From Streptomyces chromofuscus (lineage in GTDB: Bacteria; Actinomycetota; Actinomycetes; Streptomycetales; Streptomycetaceae), in assembly GCF_015160875.1 (NCBI RefSeq), contig NZ_CP063374.1, positions 5,831,501-5,895,500 on the forward strand: 64,000 bases of DNA. Direction: 5' to 3'. The notes under the pieces are model-generated. The model worked only from the letters and a program-made list of their open reading frames with translations, ran no database searches and was not told where the DNA came from. The position numbers and the translations under genes were made by a program. Shown here piece by piece: positions 32,231-41,223 of this stretch. Position 1 is the first letter of the stretch; each line of letters opens with the position of its first letter.

Positions 32231-32512
32231 ATGAGTGAGGATGTGCGACTGGTCGCCTGGGTGCGAGGACGCGTCCAAGGTGTGGGTTTCCGCTGGTTCA
32301 CCCGGGCCAAGGCCCTGGAGATCGGCGGCCTGAGTGGTTTTGCTCTCAATTTGGACGACGGCCGGGTCCAGGTGGTCGCGGAAGGGCCGCGCGAGGGCTG
32401 CGAGGGGCTTCTGGACTGGCTCCAGGGCGACGACACGCCCGGGCACGTCGACGGCGTCACCGAGATCTGGGACACACCTCGCGGCGGCTACGACGGCTTC
32501 GCCGTCCGCTGA
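32231..32512 (+). CDS. acyP: Acylphosphatase
   Basis: A 93-residue acylphosphatase hydrolysing carboxyl-phosphate bonds. VRGRVQGVGFRWFTR contains the catalytic Arg21, and GLSGFALNLDDGRVQVVAEG contains the catalytic Asn40. Length and fold pattern are standard. The ATG has TAGGTT 6 bp upstream and no ribosome site, so the mRNA is probably leaderless. Confidence 0.95.
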   Translation: MSEDVRLVAWVRGRVQGVGFRWFTRAKALEIGGLSGFALNLDDGRVQVVAEGPREGCEGLLDWLQGDDTPGHVDGVTEIWDTPRGGYDGFAVR

Positions 32513-32890
32513 CATCACACGGACGGGCGTCCTCACAGCAGGGCCCGGGAGGGGCGACAGCGGCCGCCCGGGGCGGAAAGAAGCAGGTGATTGCCAAGAA
32601 CCGCTTGCCGTGGCAGGCTCCAGACGCAAGGATGATCGCCACGCCCTGAGGGCCCCGCGTCAGTCGCCGCGCCGCCGTGTCCGGCCGCGTGCCACCGGGT
32701 TGCCCCCCAATACAGGGCGTGATCGTGTTGACCGTCAAACTTTTTGGTGAGACGCTGAAAGCCCCGCGCACCTTAGCTGTTTGGCATGGATGAACGGCGC
32801 ACAACTCCACAGTGCCAAGCGGCCGCGGGTGCGAATCCCTCACGACCCACACCGCATCGGTCGGTCACTCAGTGTGGAGGACCATCCATC
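32513..32890. other. Gene-free stretch between acyP and the small coiled-coil gene
   Basis: No gene is convincing here. At 32728-32738 TTGACCGTCAA is an 11-base inverted repeat (TTGAC, C, GTCAA) in an AT-rich patch with a TTTTT run, probably part of the promoter or operator region of the next gene. Confidence 0.5.
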
Positions 32891-33097
32891 ATGGCAAAGG
32901 CGCTTCTCGGTTACGTCGGCGGCTCCGACCCTCGACTCCTCGCCGAGATGCGACGGCTCCAGCAGCGCGTACAGGACCTGGAATCGGAGCTCGTACGGAT
33001 CCAGGCGGAGAACGAAGCGCTGACGGCTGCCGCTTCTCACCACGACAGGATCATGGAGAGCGTCGACGCACACCAGGCGGAGCCTGCGCTCACCTGA
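32891..33097 (+). CDS. Small conserved coiled-coil protein
   Basis: Sixty-eight residues, MAKALLGYVGGSDPRLLAEM followed by a short heptad coiled coil RRLQQRVQDLESELVRIQAENEAL. ATG 32891 has GGAGG 9 bp ahead. Homologues of this size precede smc in Streptomyces as I recall. No catalytic features. A strong intrinsic terminator follows, so it is monocistronic and separate from smc. Confidence 0.82.
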   Translation: MAKALLGYVGGSDPRLLAEMRRLQQRVQDLESELVRIQAENEALTAAASHHDRIMESVDAHQAEPALT

Positions 33098-33164
33098 TCA
33101 CTGCATCGCACACGACACGCAGTGGTTGGGCTGCCCGTATCAACCGCTAAGTTGTCAGATTTGC

Positions 33165-33193
33165 AAGGGACGCTTCGGCGTCCCTTCTTTCTT
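33165..33193 (+). terminator. Intrinsic terminator before smc
   Basis: A perfect 9-bp stem (33165-33173 with 33178-33186) closed by a TTCG tetraloop and followed by CTTTCTT. It ends the small coiled-coil gene transcript. Confidence 0.9.
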
Positions 33194-33303
33194 GCCCCCG
33201 CGCATCCTTTCAGCGTCTTTAACGTTTGGTGTGCCCTGCGCGTTCAGCGGCGAAACCGCGGGTTCATGGAGTGAGACAACCCCGGAAGGTAGAGTCCAGC
33301 GGC

Positions 33304-36300
33304 GTGCACCTCAAGGCCCTGACCCTCCGCGGGTTCAAGTCGTTCGCCTCGGCCACCACGCTCCGGTTCGAGCCGGGCATCACGTGCGTCGTCGGACCGA
33401 ACGGCTCGGGCAAGTCCAACGTCGTGGACGCGCTCAGCTGGGTCATGGGCGAGCAGGGCGCCAAGTCGCTGCGCGGCGGCAAGATGGAGGACGTCATCTT
33501 CGCCGGCACCACCGGCCGCCCGCCGCTGGGCCGCGCCGAGGTGTCGCTGACCATCGACAACTCCGACGGGGCGCTGCCCATCGAGTACGCCGAGGTCACC
33601 ATCACGCGGATCATGTTCCGCAACGGCGGCAGCGAGTACCAGATCAACGGCGACACCTGCCGGCTGCTCGACATCCAGGAACTGCTCTCCGACTCCGGCA
33701 TCGGCCGCGAGATGCACGTCATCGTCGGCCAGGGCCAGCTCGACTCCGTCCTGCACGCCGACCCCATGGGCCGCCGTGCCTTCATCGAGGAAGCCGCCGG
33801 CGTCCTGAAGCACCGCAAGCGCAAGGAGAAGGCGCTGCGGAAGCTGGACGCGATGCAGGCCAACCTCGCGCGCGTGCAGGACCTCACCGACGAGCTCCGG
33901 CGGCAGCTCAAGCCCCTCGGCCGCCAGGCCGCGGTGGCCAGGAGGGCCGCCGTCATCCAGGCCGACCTGCGCGACGCGCGCCTGCGCCTGCTGGCCGACG
34001 ATCTCGTACGGCTCCGGGAGGCGCTCCGGGCCGAGGTCGCCGACGAGGCCGCGCTGAAGGAGCGCAAGGAGACCGCCGAGCAGGAGCTGCGCAGGGCGCT
34101 CCAGCGGGAGGCGTTCCTGGAGGACGAGGTCCGCCGGCTCACACCGCGGCTGCAGCGGGCGCAGCAGACCTGGTACGAGCTCTCCCAGCTGGCCGAACGG
34201 GTGCGCGGCACGATCTCGCTGGCCGAGGCGCGGGTGAAGAGCGCGACGTCCGCACCCCCCGAGGAGCGGCGCGGCCGTGACCCCGAGGACATGGAGCGCG
34301 AGGCCCACCGCATCCGCGAGCAGGAGGCCGAGCTGGAGGCCGCTCTGGAGGCCGCCGAACGCGCCCTGGAGGACACGGTCGCCCACCGCGCCGAGCTGGA
34401 GCGCGCCCTGACCCAGGAGGAACGGCGCCTCAAGGACGCCGCCCGGGCCATCGCCGACCGGCGTGAGGGCCTGGCCCGGCTGAACGGCCAGGTCAACGCG
34501 GCCCGGTCCCGCGCGGCCTCCGCCCAGGCCGAGATCGAACGCCTGGCCGCCGCACGCGATGAGGCGCAGGAACGTGCCGTTGCCGCCCAGGAGGAGTACG
34601 AGGCCCTCAAGGCCGAGGTCGACGGCCTCGACGCCGGCGACGCCGAACTCGCCGAGCGGCACGAGGCGGCCAAGCGGCAGCTGACCGAGGCCGAGGCCGC
34701 CCTCACGGCGGCCCGCGAGGCCGCCACGGCGGCGGAACGCAAGCGCGCCGCCACCCAGGCCCGCCACGAGGCCCTGGCACTCGGCCTGCGCCGCAAGGAC
34801 GGCACCGGAATACTGCTGGCGGCGAAGGACCGTCTCTCCGGCCTCCTCGGCCCGGCGGCGGAACTCCTGACGGTGACCCCCGGCCATGAGGTCGCTGTCG
34901 CCGCGGCCTTTGGCGCGGCAGCGGACGCGATCGCGGCCACGACCCCGGCATCCGCGGCCGACGCGATCAGACTCCTCCGCAAGCAGGACGGAGGCCGAGC
35001 GACTCTGCTCCTGGCAGGGGCGTCCGACCTGAAGGGCGCGACCAGCCCGGACGGACCCGCGGACGCGCGCCACACCTTCGCCGCCGACCTGGTCCGCGGC
35101 CCCGCCGAGCTCATGCCTGCCGTACACCGCCTCCTGCACGGCATCGTCGTCGTCAGCACCCTGGAAGACGCCGAAGACCTCGTCTACGCCCACCCCCACC
35201 TCACCGCCGTGACGGCCGAAGGCGACCTCCTGGGCGCCCACTTCGCCCACGGCGGCTCCGCCGGAGCCCCCAGCCTCCTCGAAGTGCAGGCCTCCGTCGA
35301 CGAGGCCGCCGCCGAACTCGAAGAGCTGGCCGTCCGCTGCGAGGAACTGACCGAGGCCCAGCACGCGGCCGGAGAGCGGCGCAAGGAGTGCGCCGCGCTG
35401 GTCGAGGAGTTGGGGGAGCGCCGCCGGGCGGCGGACCGGGAGAAGTCGGCCGTGGCCCAGCAGCTCGGCCGCCTCGCCGGGCAGGCGCGAGGCGCGGCGG
35501 GCGAGGCCGAGCGGTCCACCGCCGCCGCGGCCCGGGCCCAGGAGGCGCTCGACGAGGCGCTCCAGGAGGTCGAGGAACTCGCCGAACGGCTCGCCGTCGC
35601 CGAGGAGATGCCGATCGAGGAGGAGCCCGACACCTCCGTACGGGACCGGCTCGCCGCCGACGGCGCCAACGCCCGGCAGACGGAGATGGAGGCCCGCCTC
35701 CAGGTCCGTACCCACGAGGAGCGGGTCAAGGGGCTTGCCGGACGGGCCGACTCGCTCGACCGCGCCGCCCGTGCCGAACGTGAGGCACGCGCGCGTGCAG
35801 AGCAGCGGCGGGCGCGTCTGCGGCACGAGGCGGCCGTCGCCGACGCCGTCGCCTCCGGTGCCCGCCAGCTCCTCGCGCACGTCGAGGTCTCCCTCGCCCG
35901 CGCCGACGAGGAGCGCACCGCCGCCGAGGCCGCCAAGGCGCACAGCGAGCAGCAACTCGCCGCCGCCCGCACCGAGGGTCGTGACCTCAAGGCCGAGCTG
36001 GACAAGCTGACCGACTCCGTGCACCGCGGTGAGGTGCTCGGCGCCGAGAAACGGCTGCGGATCGAGCAGCTGGAGACCAAGGCGCTGGAGGAGCTGGGCG
36101 TCGAGCCGGCGGGACTGGTCTCGGAGTACGGCCCGCACCAGCCCGTACCGCCTTCCCCGCCCGCCGAGGGCGAGGAGCTGCCGGAGGACCCCGAGCACCC
36201 GCGCAACCAGCCGAAGCCCTTCGTGCGGGCCGAGCAGGAGAAGCGGCTGAAGTCGGCCGAGCGGGCCTACCAGCAGCTGGGCAAGGTGAACCCGCTGGCC

Positions 36301-36870
36301 CTTGAGGAGTTCGCGGCGCTGGAGGACCGGCACAAGTTCCTCAGCGAGCAGCTGGAGGACCTGAAGAAGACCCGCGCCGATCTGCTCCAGGTCGTCAAGG
36401 AGGTCGACCAGCGGGTCGAGCAGGTGTTCACCGAGGCCTATTGGGACACCGCCCGGGAGTTCGAAGGCGTCTTCGGCCGGCTGTTCCCGGGGGGCGAGGG
36501 GCGGCTGGTGCTGACCGACCCCGACAACATGCTCACCACGGGTGTCGACGTCGAGGCCCGGCCGCCGGGCAAGAAGGTCAAGCGGCTCAGCCTGCTCTCC
36601 GGCGGCGAGCGGTCGCTGACCGCCGTGGCCCTGCTCGTGTCGATCTTCAAGGCGCGGCCCAGCCCGTTCTACGTCATGGACGAGGTCGAGGCCGCGCTCG
36701 ACGACACCAACCTCCAGCGGCTGATCCGGATCATGCAGGAGTTGCAGGAGGCCTCGCAGCTCATCGTCATCACCCACCAGAAGCGGACCATGGAGGTCGC
36801 CGACGCGCTGTACGGCGTCTCCATGCAGGGCGACGGTGTGTCGAAGGTCATCAGCCAGCGGCTGCGCTGA
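33304..36870 (+). CDS. smc: Chromosome segregation protein SMC
   Basis: A 1188-residue SMC ATPase that, with ScpAB, organises and segregates the chromosome. GTG 33304 gives VHLKALTLRGFKSFAS. Walker A GPNGSGKS is at ~32-39, coiled coil follows, a hinge lies around residues 515-660 (LLGPAAELLTVTPGHEVAVA), then a second coil, the ABC signature LLSGGERSLTAVALLVS near 1097-1113 and Walker B FYVMDEVEAALDD near 1122. scpA and scpB are not nearby. It is flanked by a terminator upstream and the glcP promoter region downstream. Confidence 0.97.
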   Translation: MHLKALTLRGFKSFASATTLRFEPGITCVVGPNGSGKSNVVDALSWVMGEQGAKSLRGGKMEDVIFAGTTGRPPLGRAEVSLTIDNSDGALPIEYAEVTITRIMFRNGGSEYQINGDTCRLLDIQELLSDSGIGREMHVIVGQGQLDSVLHADPMGRRAFIEEAAGVLKHRKRKEKALRKLDAMQANLARVQDLTDELRRQLKPLGRQAAVARRAAVIQADLRDARLRLLADDLVRLREALRAEVADEAALKERKETAEQELRRALQREAFLEDEVRRLTPRLQRAQQTWYELSQLAERVRGTISLAEARVKSATSAPPEERRGRDPEDMEREAHRIREQEAELEAALEAAERALEDTVAHRAELERALTQEERRLKDAARAIADRREGLARLNGQVNAARSRAASAQAEIERLAAARDEAQERAVAAQEEYEALKAEVDGLDAGDAELAERHEAAKRQLTEAEAALTAAREAATAAERKRAATQARHEALALGLRRKDGTGILLAAKDRLSGLLGPAAELLTVTPGHEVAVAAAFGAAADAIAATTPASAADAIRLLRKQDGGRATLLLAGASDLKGATSPDGPADARHTFAADLVRGPAELMPAVHRLLHGIVVVSTLEDAEDLVYAHPHLTAVTAEGDLLGAHFAHGGSAGAPSLLEVQASVDEAAAELEELAVRCEELTEAQHAAGERRKECAALVEELGERRRAADREKSAVAQQLGRLAGQARGAAGEAERSTAAAARAQEALDEALQEVEELAERLAVAEEMPIEEEPDTSVRDRLAADGANARQTEMEARLQVRTHEERVKGLAGRADSLDRAARAEREARARAEQRRARLRHEAAVADAVASGARQLLAHVEVSLARADEERTAAEAAKAHSEQQLAAARTEGRDLKAELDKLTDSVHRGEVLGAEKRLRIEQLETKALEELGVEPAGLVSEYGPHQPVPPSPPAEGEELPEDPEHPRNQPKPFVRAEQEKRLKSAERAYQQLGKVNPLALEEFAALEDRHKFLSEQLEDLKKTRADLLQVVKEVDQRVEQVFTEAYWDTAREFEGVFGRLFPGGEGRLVLTDPDNMLTTGVDVEARPPGKKVKRLSLLSGGERSLTAVALLVSIFKARPSPFYVMDEVEAALDDTNLQRLIRIMQELQEASQLIVITHQKRTMEVADALYGVSMQGDGVSKVISQRLR

Positions 36871-36939
36871 GCGCTCGTGGTCCACCCCCGCTCTCACCTG
36901 GTGAGTGGTCTGAACATTCAACTAATGAACACCCAGTCG

Positions 36940-36957
36940 GTCCATAACGTCCATAAC
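36940..36957 (+). repeat. Two tandem 9-bp copies upstream of glcP
   Basis: GTCCATAAC occurs twice without a gap (36940-36948 and 36949-36957), immediately ahead of a TTGACT motif at 36961. The position suggests a regulator-binding site controlling glcP. A second short repeat, TTGACTTC, follows at 36961-36968 and 36975-36982. Confidence 0.6.
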
Positions 36958-36974
36958 ATCTTGACTTCCAACTA

Positions 36975-37002
36975 TTGACTTCGAAACTTGAAGGAATAGC
37001 CT
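36975..37002 (+). promoter_or_regulatory. Probable glcP promoter
   Basis: TTGACT (36975-36980) and TAGCCT (36997-37002) are 16 bp apart in an AT-rich island 90 bp before the glcP start. The second TTGACT at 36961 is an alternative -35 box. Confidence 0.5.
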
Positions 37003-37092
37003 CTGCAACGTTGCTTTTACCTTCAGGTTTTGCCCCTGTAAGGGCTCACCCCCCACTCCGGCAGTGTTGCCGGTGGCCCCAGGAGTACACAC

Positions 37093-38511
37093 GTGACCAG
37101 CACAGCGCAGGCACCCACGTCAGGAGCCGGGTCGGCTCTGCCCGAACACCTCGGGCACGTGATCTTCATCGCGGCGGCGGCCGCGATGGGCGGCTTCCTC
37201 TTCGGCTACGACAGCTCCGTGATCAACGGCGCCGTCGAGGCCGTCCGGGACCGTTACGGCATCGGCTCCGCGGCGCTGGCGCAGGTCATCGCCGTGGCCC
37301 TGATCGGCTGTGCCATCGGCGCCGCGACGGCGGGCCGCATAGCCGACCGCATCGGCCGCATCCGGTGCATGCAGATCGCCGCCGTCCTGTTCACGGTGAG
37401 CGCCGTCGGCTCCGCGCTGCCCTTCTCGCTGTACGACCTCGCCTTCTGGCGCGTCGTGGGCGGATTCGCCATCGGCATGGCCTCCGTGATCGGCCCGGCC
37501 TACATCGCAGAGGTCGCCCCGCCGGCGTACCGGGGTCGCCTCGGCTCCTTCCAGCAGGCCGCGATCGTGGTCGGCATCGCCGTCTCGCAGCTGGTCAACT
37601 GGGGCATCCTGAACGCCGCCGACGGCGACCAGCGCGGTGAGCTGCTGGGCCTGGAGGCGTGGCAGCTGATGCTCGGCGTCATGGTCGTCCCGGCCGTCCT
37701 GTACGGCCTGCTCTCCTTCGCCATCCCCGAGTCCCCGCGCTACCTGCTCTCCGTCGGCAAGCGCGACCGCGCCCGCGCGATCCTCTCCGAGGTGGAGGGC
37801 CAGGACATCGACCTCGACGCGCGCGTCGCCGAGATCGAGCACGCCATGACGAGCGAGCACAAGTCGACGTTCAAGGACCTGCTCGGCGGCAGCTTCTTCT
37901 TCAAGCCGATCGTCTGGATCGGCATCGGCCTGTCGGTCTTCCAGCAGTTCGTCGGCATCAACGTCGCGTTCTACTACTCCTCGACGCTGTGGCAGTCGGT
38001 CGGCGTGGACCCGGCGGACTCGTTCTTCTACTCGTTCACCACGTCGATCATCAACATCGTCGGCACCGTCATCGCGATGATCTTCGTCGACCGCATCGGC
38101 CGCCGGCCGCTGGCGATCATCGGCTCGGTCGGCATGGTGGTCGGCCTCGCGCTGGAGGCGTGGGCGTTCTCCTTCGACCTGGTCGGGGGCAGGCTCCCGG
38201 AGACCCAGGGCTGGATCGCCCTGATCGCCGCCCACGTGTTCGTCCTCTTCTTCGCCCTGTCGTGGGGTGTGGTCGTCTGGGTCATGCTGGGCGAGATGTT
38301 CCCGAACCGCATCCGTGCCGCCGCCCTGGGCGTGGCCGCCGCCGCGCAGTGGATCGCCAACTGGGCCATCACCGCGAGTTTCCCGTCGCTGGCCGACTGG
38401 AACCTCTCCGTGACCTACGTGATCTACACCGTCTTCGCCGCGCTCTCCGTCCCGTTCGTCCTGAAGTACGTGAAGGAGACGAAGGGCAAGTCGCTGGAGG
38501 AGATGGGCTGA
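37093..38511 (+). CDS. glcP: MFS sugar transporter, glucose permease GlcP type
   Basis: A 472-residue, 12-helix sugar porter. Signatures are FGYDSSVINGAVEAVRDRYG, GRIADRIGRIR (MFS loop), PESPRYLLSVGKRDRA (PESPR motif at the start of the central loop), QQFVGINVAFYYSS, DRIGRRPLAIIGS and the C-terminal VKETKGKSLEEM. Gene order places it where S. coelicolor glcP1 (SCO5578), the main glucose-proton symporter, lies next to smc. GTG 37093 follows AGGAG. The substrate glucose is inferred from this homology. Confidence 0.9.
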   Translation: MTSTAQAPTSGAGSALPEHLGHVIFIAAAAAMGGFLFGYDSSVINGAVEAVRDRYGIGSAALAQVIAVALIGCAIGAATAGRIADRIGRIRCMQIAAVLFTVSAVGSALPFSLYDLAFWRVVGGFAIGMASVIGPAYIAEVAPPAYRGRLGSFQQAAIVVGIAVSQLVNWGILNAADGDQRGELLGLEAWQLMLGVMVVPAVLYGLLSFAIPESPRYLLSVGKRDRARAILSEVEGQDIDLDARVAEIEHAMTSEHKSTFKDLLGGSFFFKPIVWIGIGLSVFQQFVGINVAFYYSSTLWQSVGVDPADSFFYSFTTSIINIVGTVIAMIFVDRIGRRPLAIIGSVGMVVGLALEAWAFSFDLVGGRLPETQGWIALIAAHVFVLFFALSWGVVVWVMLGEMFPNRIRAAALGVAAAAQWIANWAITASFPSLADWNLSVTYVIYTVFAALSVPFVLKYVKETKGKSLEEMG

Positions 38512-38592
38512 GCCTCACCCCGAGGCCCCTGATCGCGAGGAGACGGGCCAAGTCCCCGCTGCCCCTCTCCTCGTCCTCGTAAGAGACGTGCC

Positions 38593-38619
38593 GCCCCGGC
38601 TCAGCCACTGAGCCGGGGC
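38593..38619. terminator. Hairpin spanning the end of the LLM gene
   Basis: GCCCCGGCTCA (38593-38603) pairs with 38609-38619 around a five-base loop, covering the stop codon of the minus-strand monooxygenase. There is no T tract. It may serve as a shared barrier between the convergent glcP and monooxygenase genes. Confidence 0.45.
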
Positions 38620-39572
38620 AGCACGCTCTCGCAGAACAGCCGCAGGCTGCGCCAGCCCTCGGACGGCGGCATCCCGCCGACCAGCGGATGCAGGACGAGG
38701 TGGCCGAGCCCTTGCGTCACGCACTCGTCCGGCGTGAGCACCCGGTAGACGCCCTCGGCGCGCAGCTCGTCCACGGTCGTGGCCGCCGACCCCACGGCCG
38801 AGCGGATCCCCGCCGGCTGCCAGGAGGCGTACGTGCGGGCCTCGTGCAGGAAGTGCCCGCCGTACTCGGCCCACGTCCGGTCCGGGTCCTCGGCGATGTG
38901 CAGCAGCGGGCTCTCGGCCGCGGGCATCATGGTCCAGCCCTCGGTGCCGTACTCGACCAGGCGCTCCTTGTAGTACGCCTCCAGCTCGGGCACGTGCGCG
39001 CTGGGGAAGAAGGGCAGGCCGAGGCGGGCGGCCCGGCGGGCGGCGGCCCTGGAGGAGCCGCCGACCAGCAGGAGGGGGTGCGGTTCGGAGTACGGGCGCG
39101 GTGTGACCCGCACGGTCCGCCCCCGGTACACGAACTCCTCCCCCGTCCAGGCCCTCAGCACCGTCTCCAGCACCTCGTCCTGCAGCCGCCCGCGCCGCGC
39201 CCAGTCCACGCCGAACAGCTCGTACTCCTGCGGCCGGTACCCGATCCCCGCGACGGTCACCAGCCGTCCGCCGCTCAGCAGGTCCAGGACGGCGATGTCC
39301 TCGGCCAGCCGCAGTGGGTCGTACAGCGGTCCGACCGCCGCCGAGACGGTGACCGCGAGGTGACGGGTGGCACCGAGCACCGCTCCCGCGAACGTGAACG
39401 GCGAGGGCAGCCAGTTGTCGGGCACCCCGTGGTGCTCCTCCGTCTGCACGGTGCTGACCCCCTGGTCGTCGGCGTACGCGGCCATCTCCAGGGCCGTCCG
39501 GTAACGGGTGTGGAGGGAGACGGGGGTGGCGCCGGGTTCGACGAGATTGAAACGGACGACCGAGACGGGCAT
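38601..39572 (-). CDS. Luciferase-like (LLM) flavin-dependent oxidoreductase
   Basis: A 323-residue (beta/alpha)8 LLM-family protein, starting at ATG 39572 after GGGGGA. It reads MPVSVVRFNLVEPGATP, TVQTEEHHGVPDNWLPSPF (the EHH motif), LAEDIAVLDLLSGGRLVTVAGIGYRP and LLVGGSSRAAARRAARLG. Members use FMNH2 or F420H2; the cofactor and substrate cannot be told here. It is divergent from ftsY and convergent with glcP. Confidence 0.9.
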   Translation of the reverse strand: MPVSVVRFNLVEPGATPVSLHTRYRTALEMAAYADDQGVSTVQTEEHHGVPDNWLPSPFTFAGAVLGATRHLAVTVSAAVGPLYDPLRLAEDIAVLDLLSGGRLVTVAGIGYRPQEYELFGVDWARRGRLQDEVLETVLRAWTGEEFVYRGRTVRVTPRPYSEPHPLLLVGGSSRAAARRAARLGLPFFPSAHVPELEAYYKERLVEYGTEGWTMMPAAESPLLHIAEDPDRTWAEYGGHFLHEARTYASWQPAGIRSAVGSAATTVDELRAEGVYRVLTPDECVTQGLGHLVLHPLVGGMPPSEGWRSLRLFCESVLPRLSG

Positions 39573-39742
39573 GGGTCCCCCTTCGTCGGGCGGGTGTGAA
39601 GGGGACGGTAGCTGACGAGTCGTCAGTTCCAGGGACGTGCGGCCCGGCGCGGCCGTCCGGGCCGACCGTCCCGGGCGACCGCCACTTGGACGAACGTACA
39701 AACTGGGTCCGGCGCAGTCCCATGGCCGATACTGGACGCGTT

Positions 39743-40951
39743 ATGGAAATCGTCATCCTTGCTGTAGTCATCGCCGTGGTCGTGCTCGGCGCGATCAGCG
39801 GGCTCGTCATCAGCGGCCGACGGAAGCAGTCGCTGCCCCCGCCGCCGCCCACGACACCCGACATCACCGCCCCTCCGGCCGAGCCGCACGTCGGCGACGA
39901 GGCCGAGACGCCGCGTGAGGAACCGCGCCGCACGATAGAGGAGGTGGACCTCCCCGACGGCTCGGCCCCCGTCGCCGTCGAGGAGCCGCCCGTCGTCGAG
40001 CTCCCGCCGACCGAGATCGAGATCCCGGAGCCCGCCGCGGGGCGGCTCATCCGCCTCCGCGCCCGACTCTCCCGTTCCCAGAACGCCCTCGGCAAGGGGC
40101 TGCTCCTGCTGCTCTCGCGCGAGCACCTCGACGAGGAGACCTGGGAGGAGATCGAGGACACCCTGCTCACCGCCGACGTCGGTGTGCAGCCCACCCAGGA
40201 GCTGGTCGAACGGCTGCGCGAGCGTGTGAAGGTGCTCGGCACCCGCACCCCCGAGGAGCTGCGCGGCCTGCTGCGCGAGGAGCTGCTCACCCTGGTCGGC
40301 ACCGACTTCGACCGCACCGTGAGGACCGAGCCCGAGAACACCAAGCCCGGCATCGTGATGGTCGTCGGCGTCAACGGCACCGGCAAGACCACCACCACCG
40401 GCAAGCTCGCCCGCGTTCTGGTGGCCGACGGCCGCAGCGTCGTGCTCGGCGCCGCCGACACCTTCCGCGCCGCCGCCGCGGACCAGCTCCAGACCTGGGG
40501 CGAGCGGGTCGGCGCGTACACCGTGCGCGGGCCGGAGGCGGGCGACCCCGCCTCCGTCGCCTTCGACGCCGTCAAGGAGGGCAAGGAGATGGGTGCCGAC
40601 GTGGTGCTCATCGACACCGCCGGACGGTTGCACACCAAGACCGGGCTCATGGACGAGCTCGGCAAGGTCAAGCGCGTCGTGGAGAAGCACGCCCCGCTGG
40701 ACGAGGTGCTGCTCGTCCTGGACGCCACCACCGGCCAGAACGGCCTCGTCCAGGCCCGCGTCTTCGCCGAGGTCGTCGACATCACCGGCATCGTCCTGAC
40801 CAAGCTGGACGGCACCGCCAAGGGCGGCATCGTCGTCGCCGTGCAGCGCGAACTCGGCGTCCCGGTCAAACTGGTCGGGCTCGGCGAGGGCGCGGACGAT
40901 CTGGCGCCGTTCGAGCCGGAGGCATTCGTGGATGCGCTTATCGGAGAGTGA
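39743..40951 (+). CDS. ftsY: Signal recognition particle receptor FtsY
   Basis: A 402-residue SRP GTPase that docks SRP-ribosome complexes at the translocon. An N-terminal membrane helix (METI-type start MEIVILAVVIAVVVLGAISG) replaces the cytosolic A domain of E. coli, followed by an acidic Pro/Glu region to ~100. The NG domain has GVNGTGKTTTTGKLA (G1), DTFRAAAADQL, DTAGRLHTK, TKLDGTAKGG and GLGEGADDLAPF. ATG 39743 has GATACT 9 bp upstream and may be leaderless; ATG 39722 is an in-frame alternative. A good terminator follows. Confidence 0.95.
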   Translation: MEIVILAVVIAVVVLGAISGLVISGRRKQSLPPPPPTTPDITAPPAEPHVGDEAETPREEPRRTIEEVDLPDGSAPVAVEEPPVVELPPTEIEIPEPAAGRLIRLRARLSRSQNALGKGLLLLLSREHLDEETWEEIEDTLLTADVGVQPTQELVERLRERVKVLGTRTPEELRGLLREELLTLVGTDFDRTVRTEPENTKPGIVMVVGVNGTGKTTTTGKLARVLVADGRSVVLGAADTFRAAAADQLQTWGERVGAYTVRGPEAGDPASVAFDAVKEGKEMGADVVLIDTAGRLHTKTGLMDELGKVKRVVEKHAPLDEVLLVLDATTGQNGLVQARVFAEVVDITGIVLTKLDGTAKGGIVVAVQRELGVPVKLVGLGEGADDLAPFEPEAFVDALIGE

Positions 40952-40977
40952 GCACCCACGGACATCCGTACGCCGCC

Positions 40978-41020
40978 AAGCGCCCGCCCCGAGACGTCGT
41001 CGGGGGCGGGCGCTTCTTCG
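40978..41020 (+). terminator. Terminator hairpin after ftsY
   Basis: A perfect 13-bp stem (40978-40990 with 41003-41015) with a 12-base loop, followed by CTTCG. It lies 27 bp after the ftsY stop. Confidence 0.7.
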
Positions 41021-41223
41021 TGGTCGACCGTTGCTCCGGGGTCCTGTGGGGCCTGAGGGAAGTGTGTCCGTGATCAGGTGCAGAGTGGTGACGGACGGGC
41101 GCTTCGAGATGGTGCCTGAGCCGGTGTGCCGGAGCGGGCGGGGGGCCGAGGCGTGTTCCGGATCGGGGCGCAGACAGGTGAAGCACGGGCGCTTCGCCAC
41201 GGCGCGTGATCCGGTCGGCGGTC

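Noticed and set aside
33244..36921. Long minus-strand frame opposite smc
   Set aside because: High-GC codon bias opens antisense frames; the plus-strand product is an unmistakable SMC protein.
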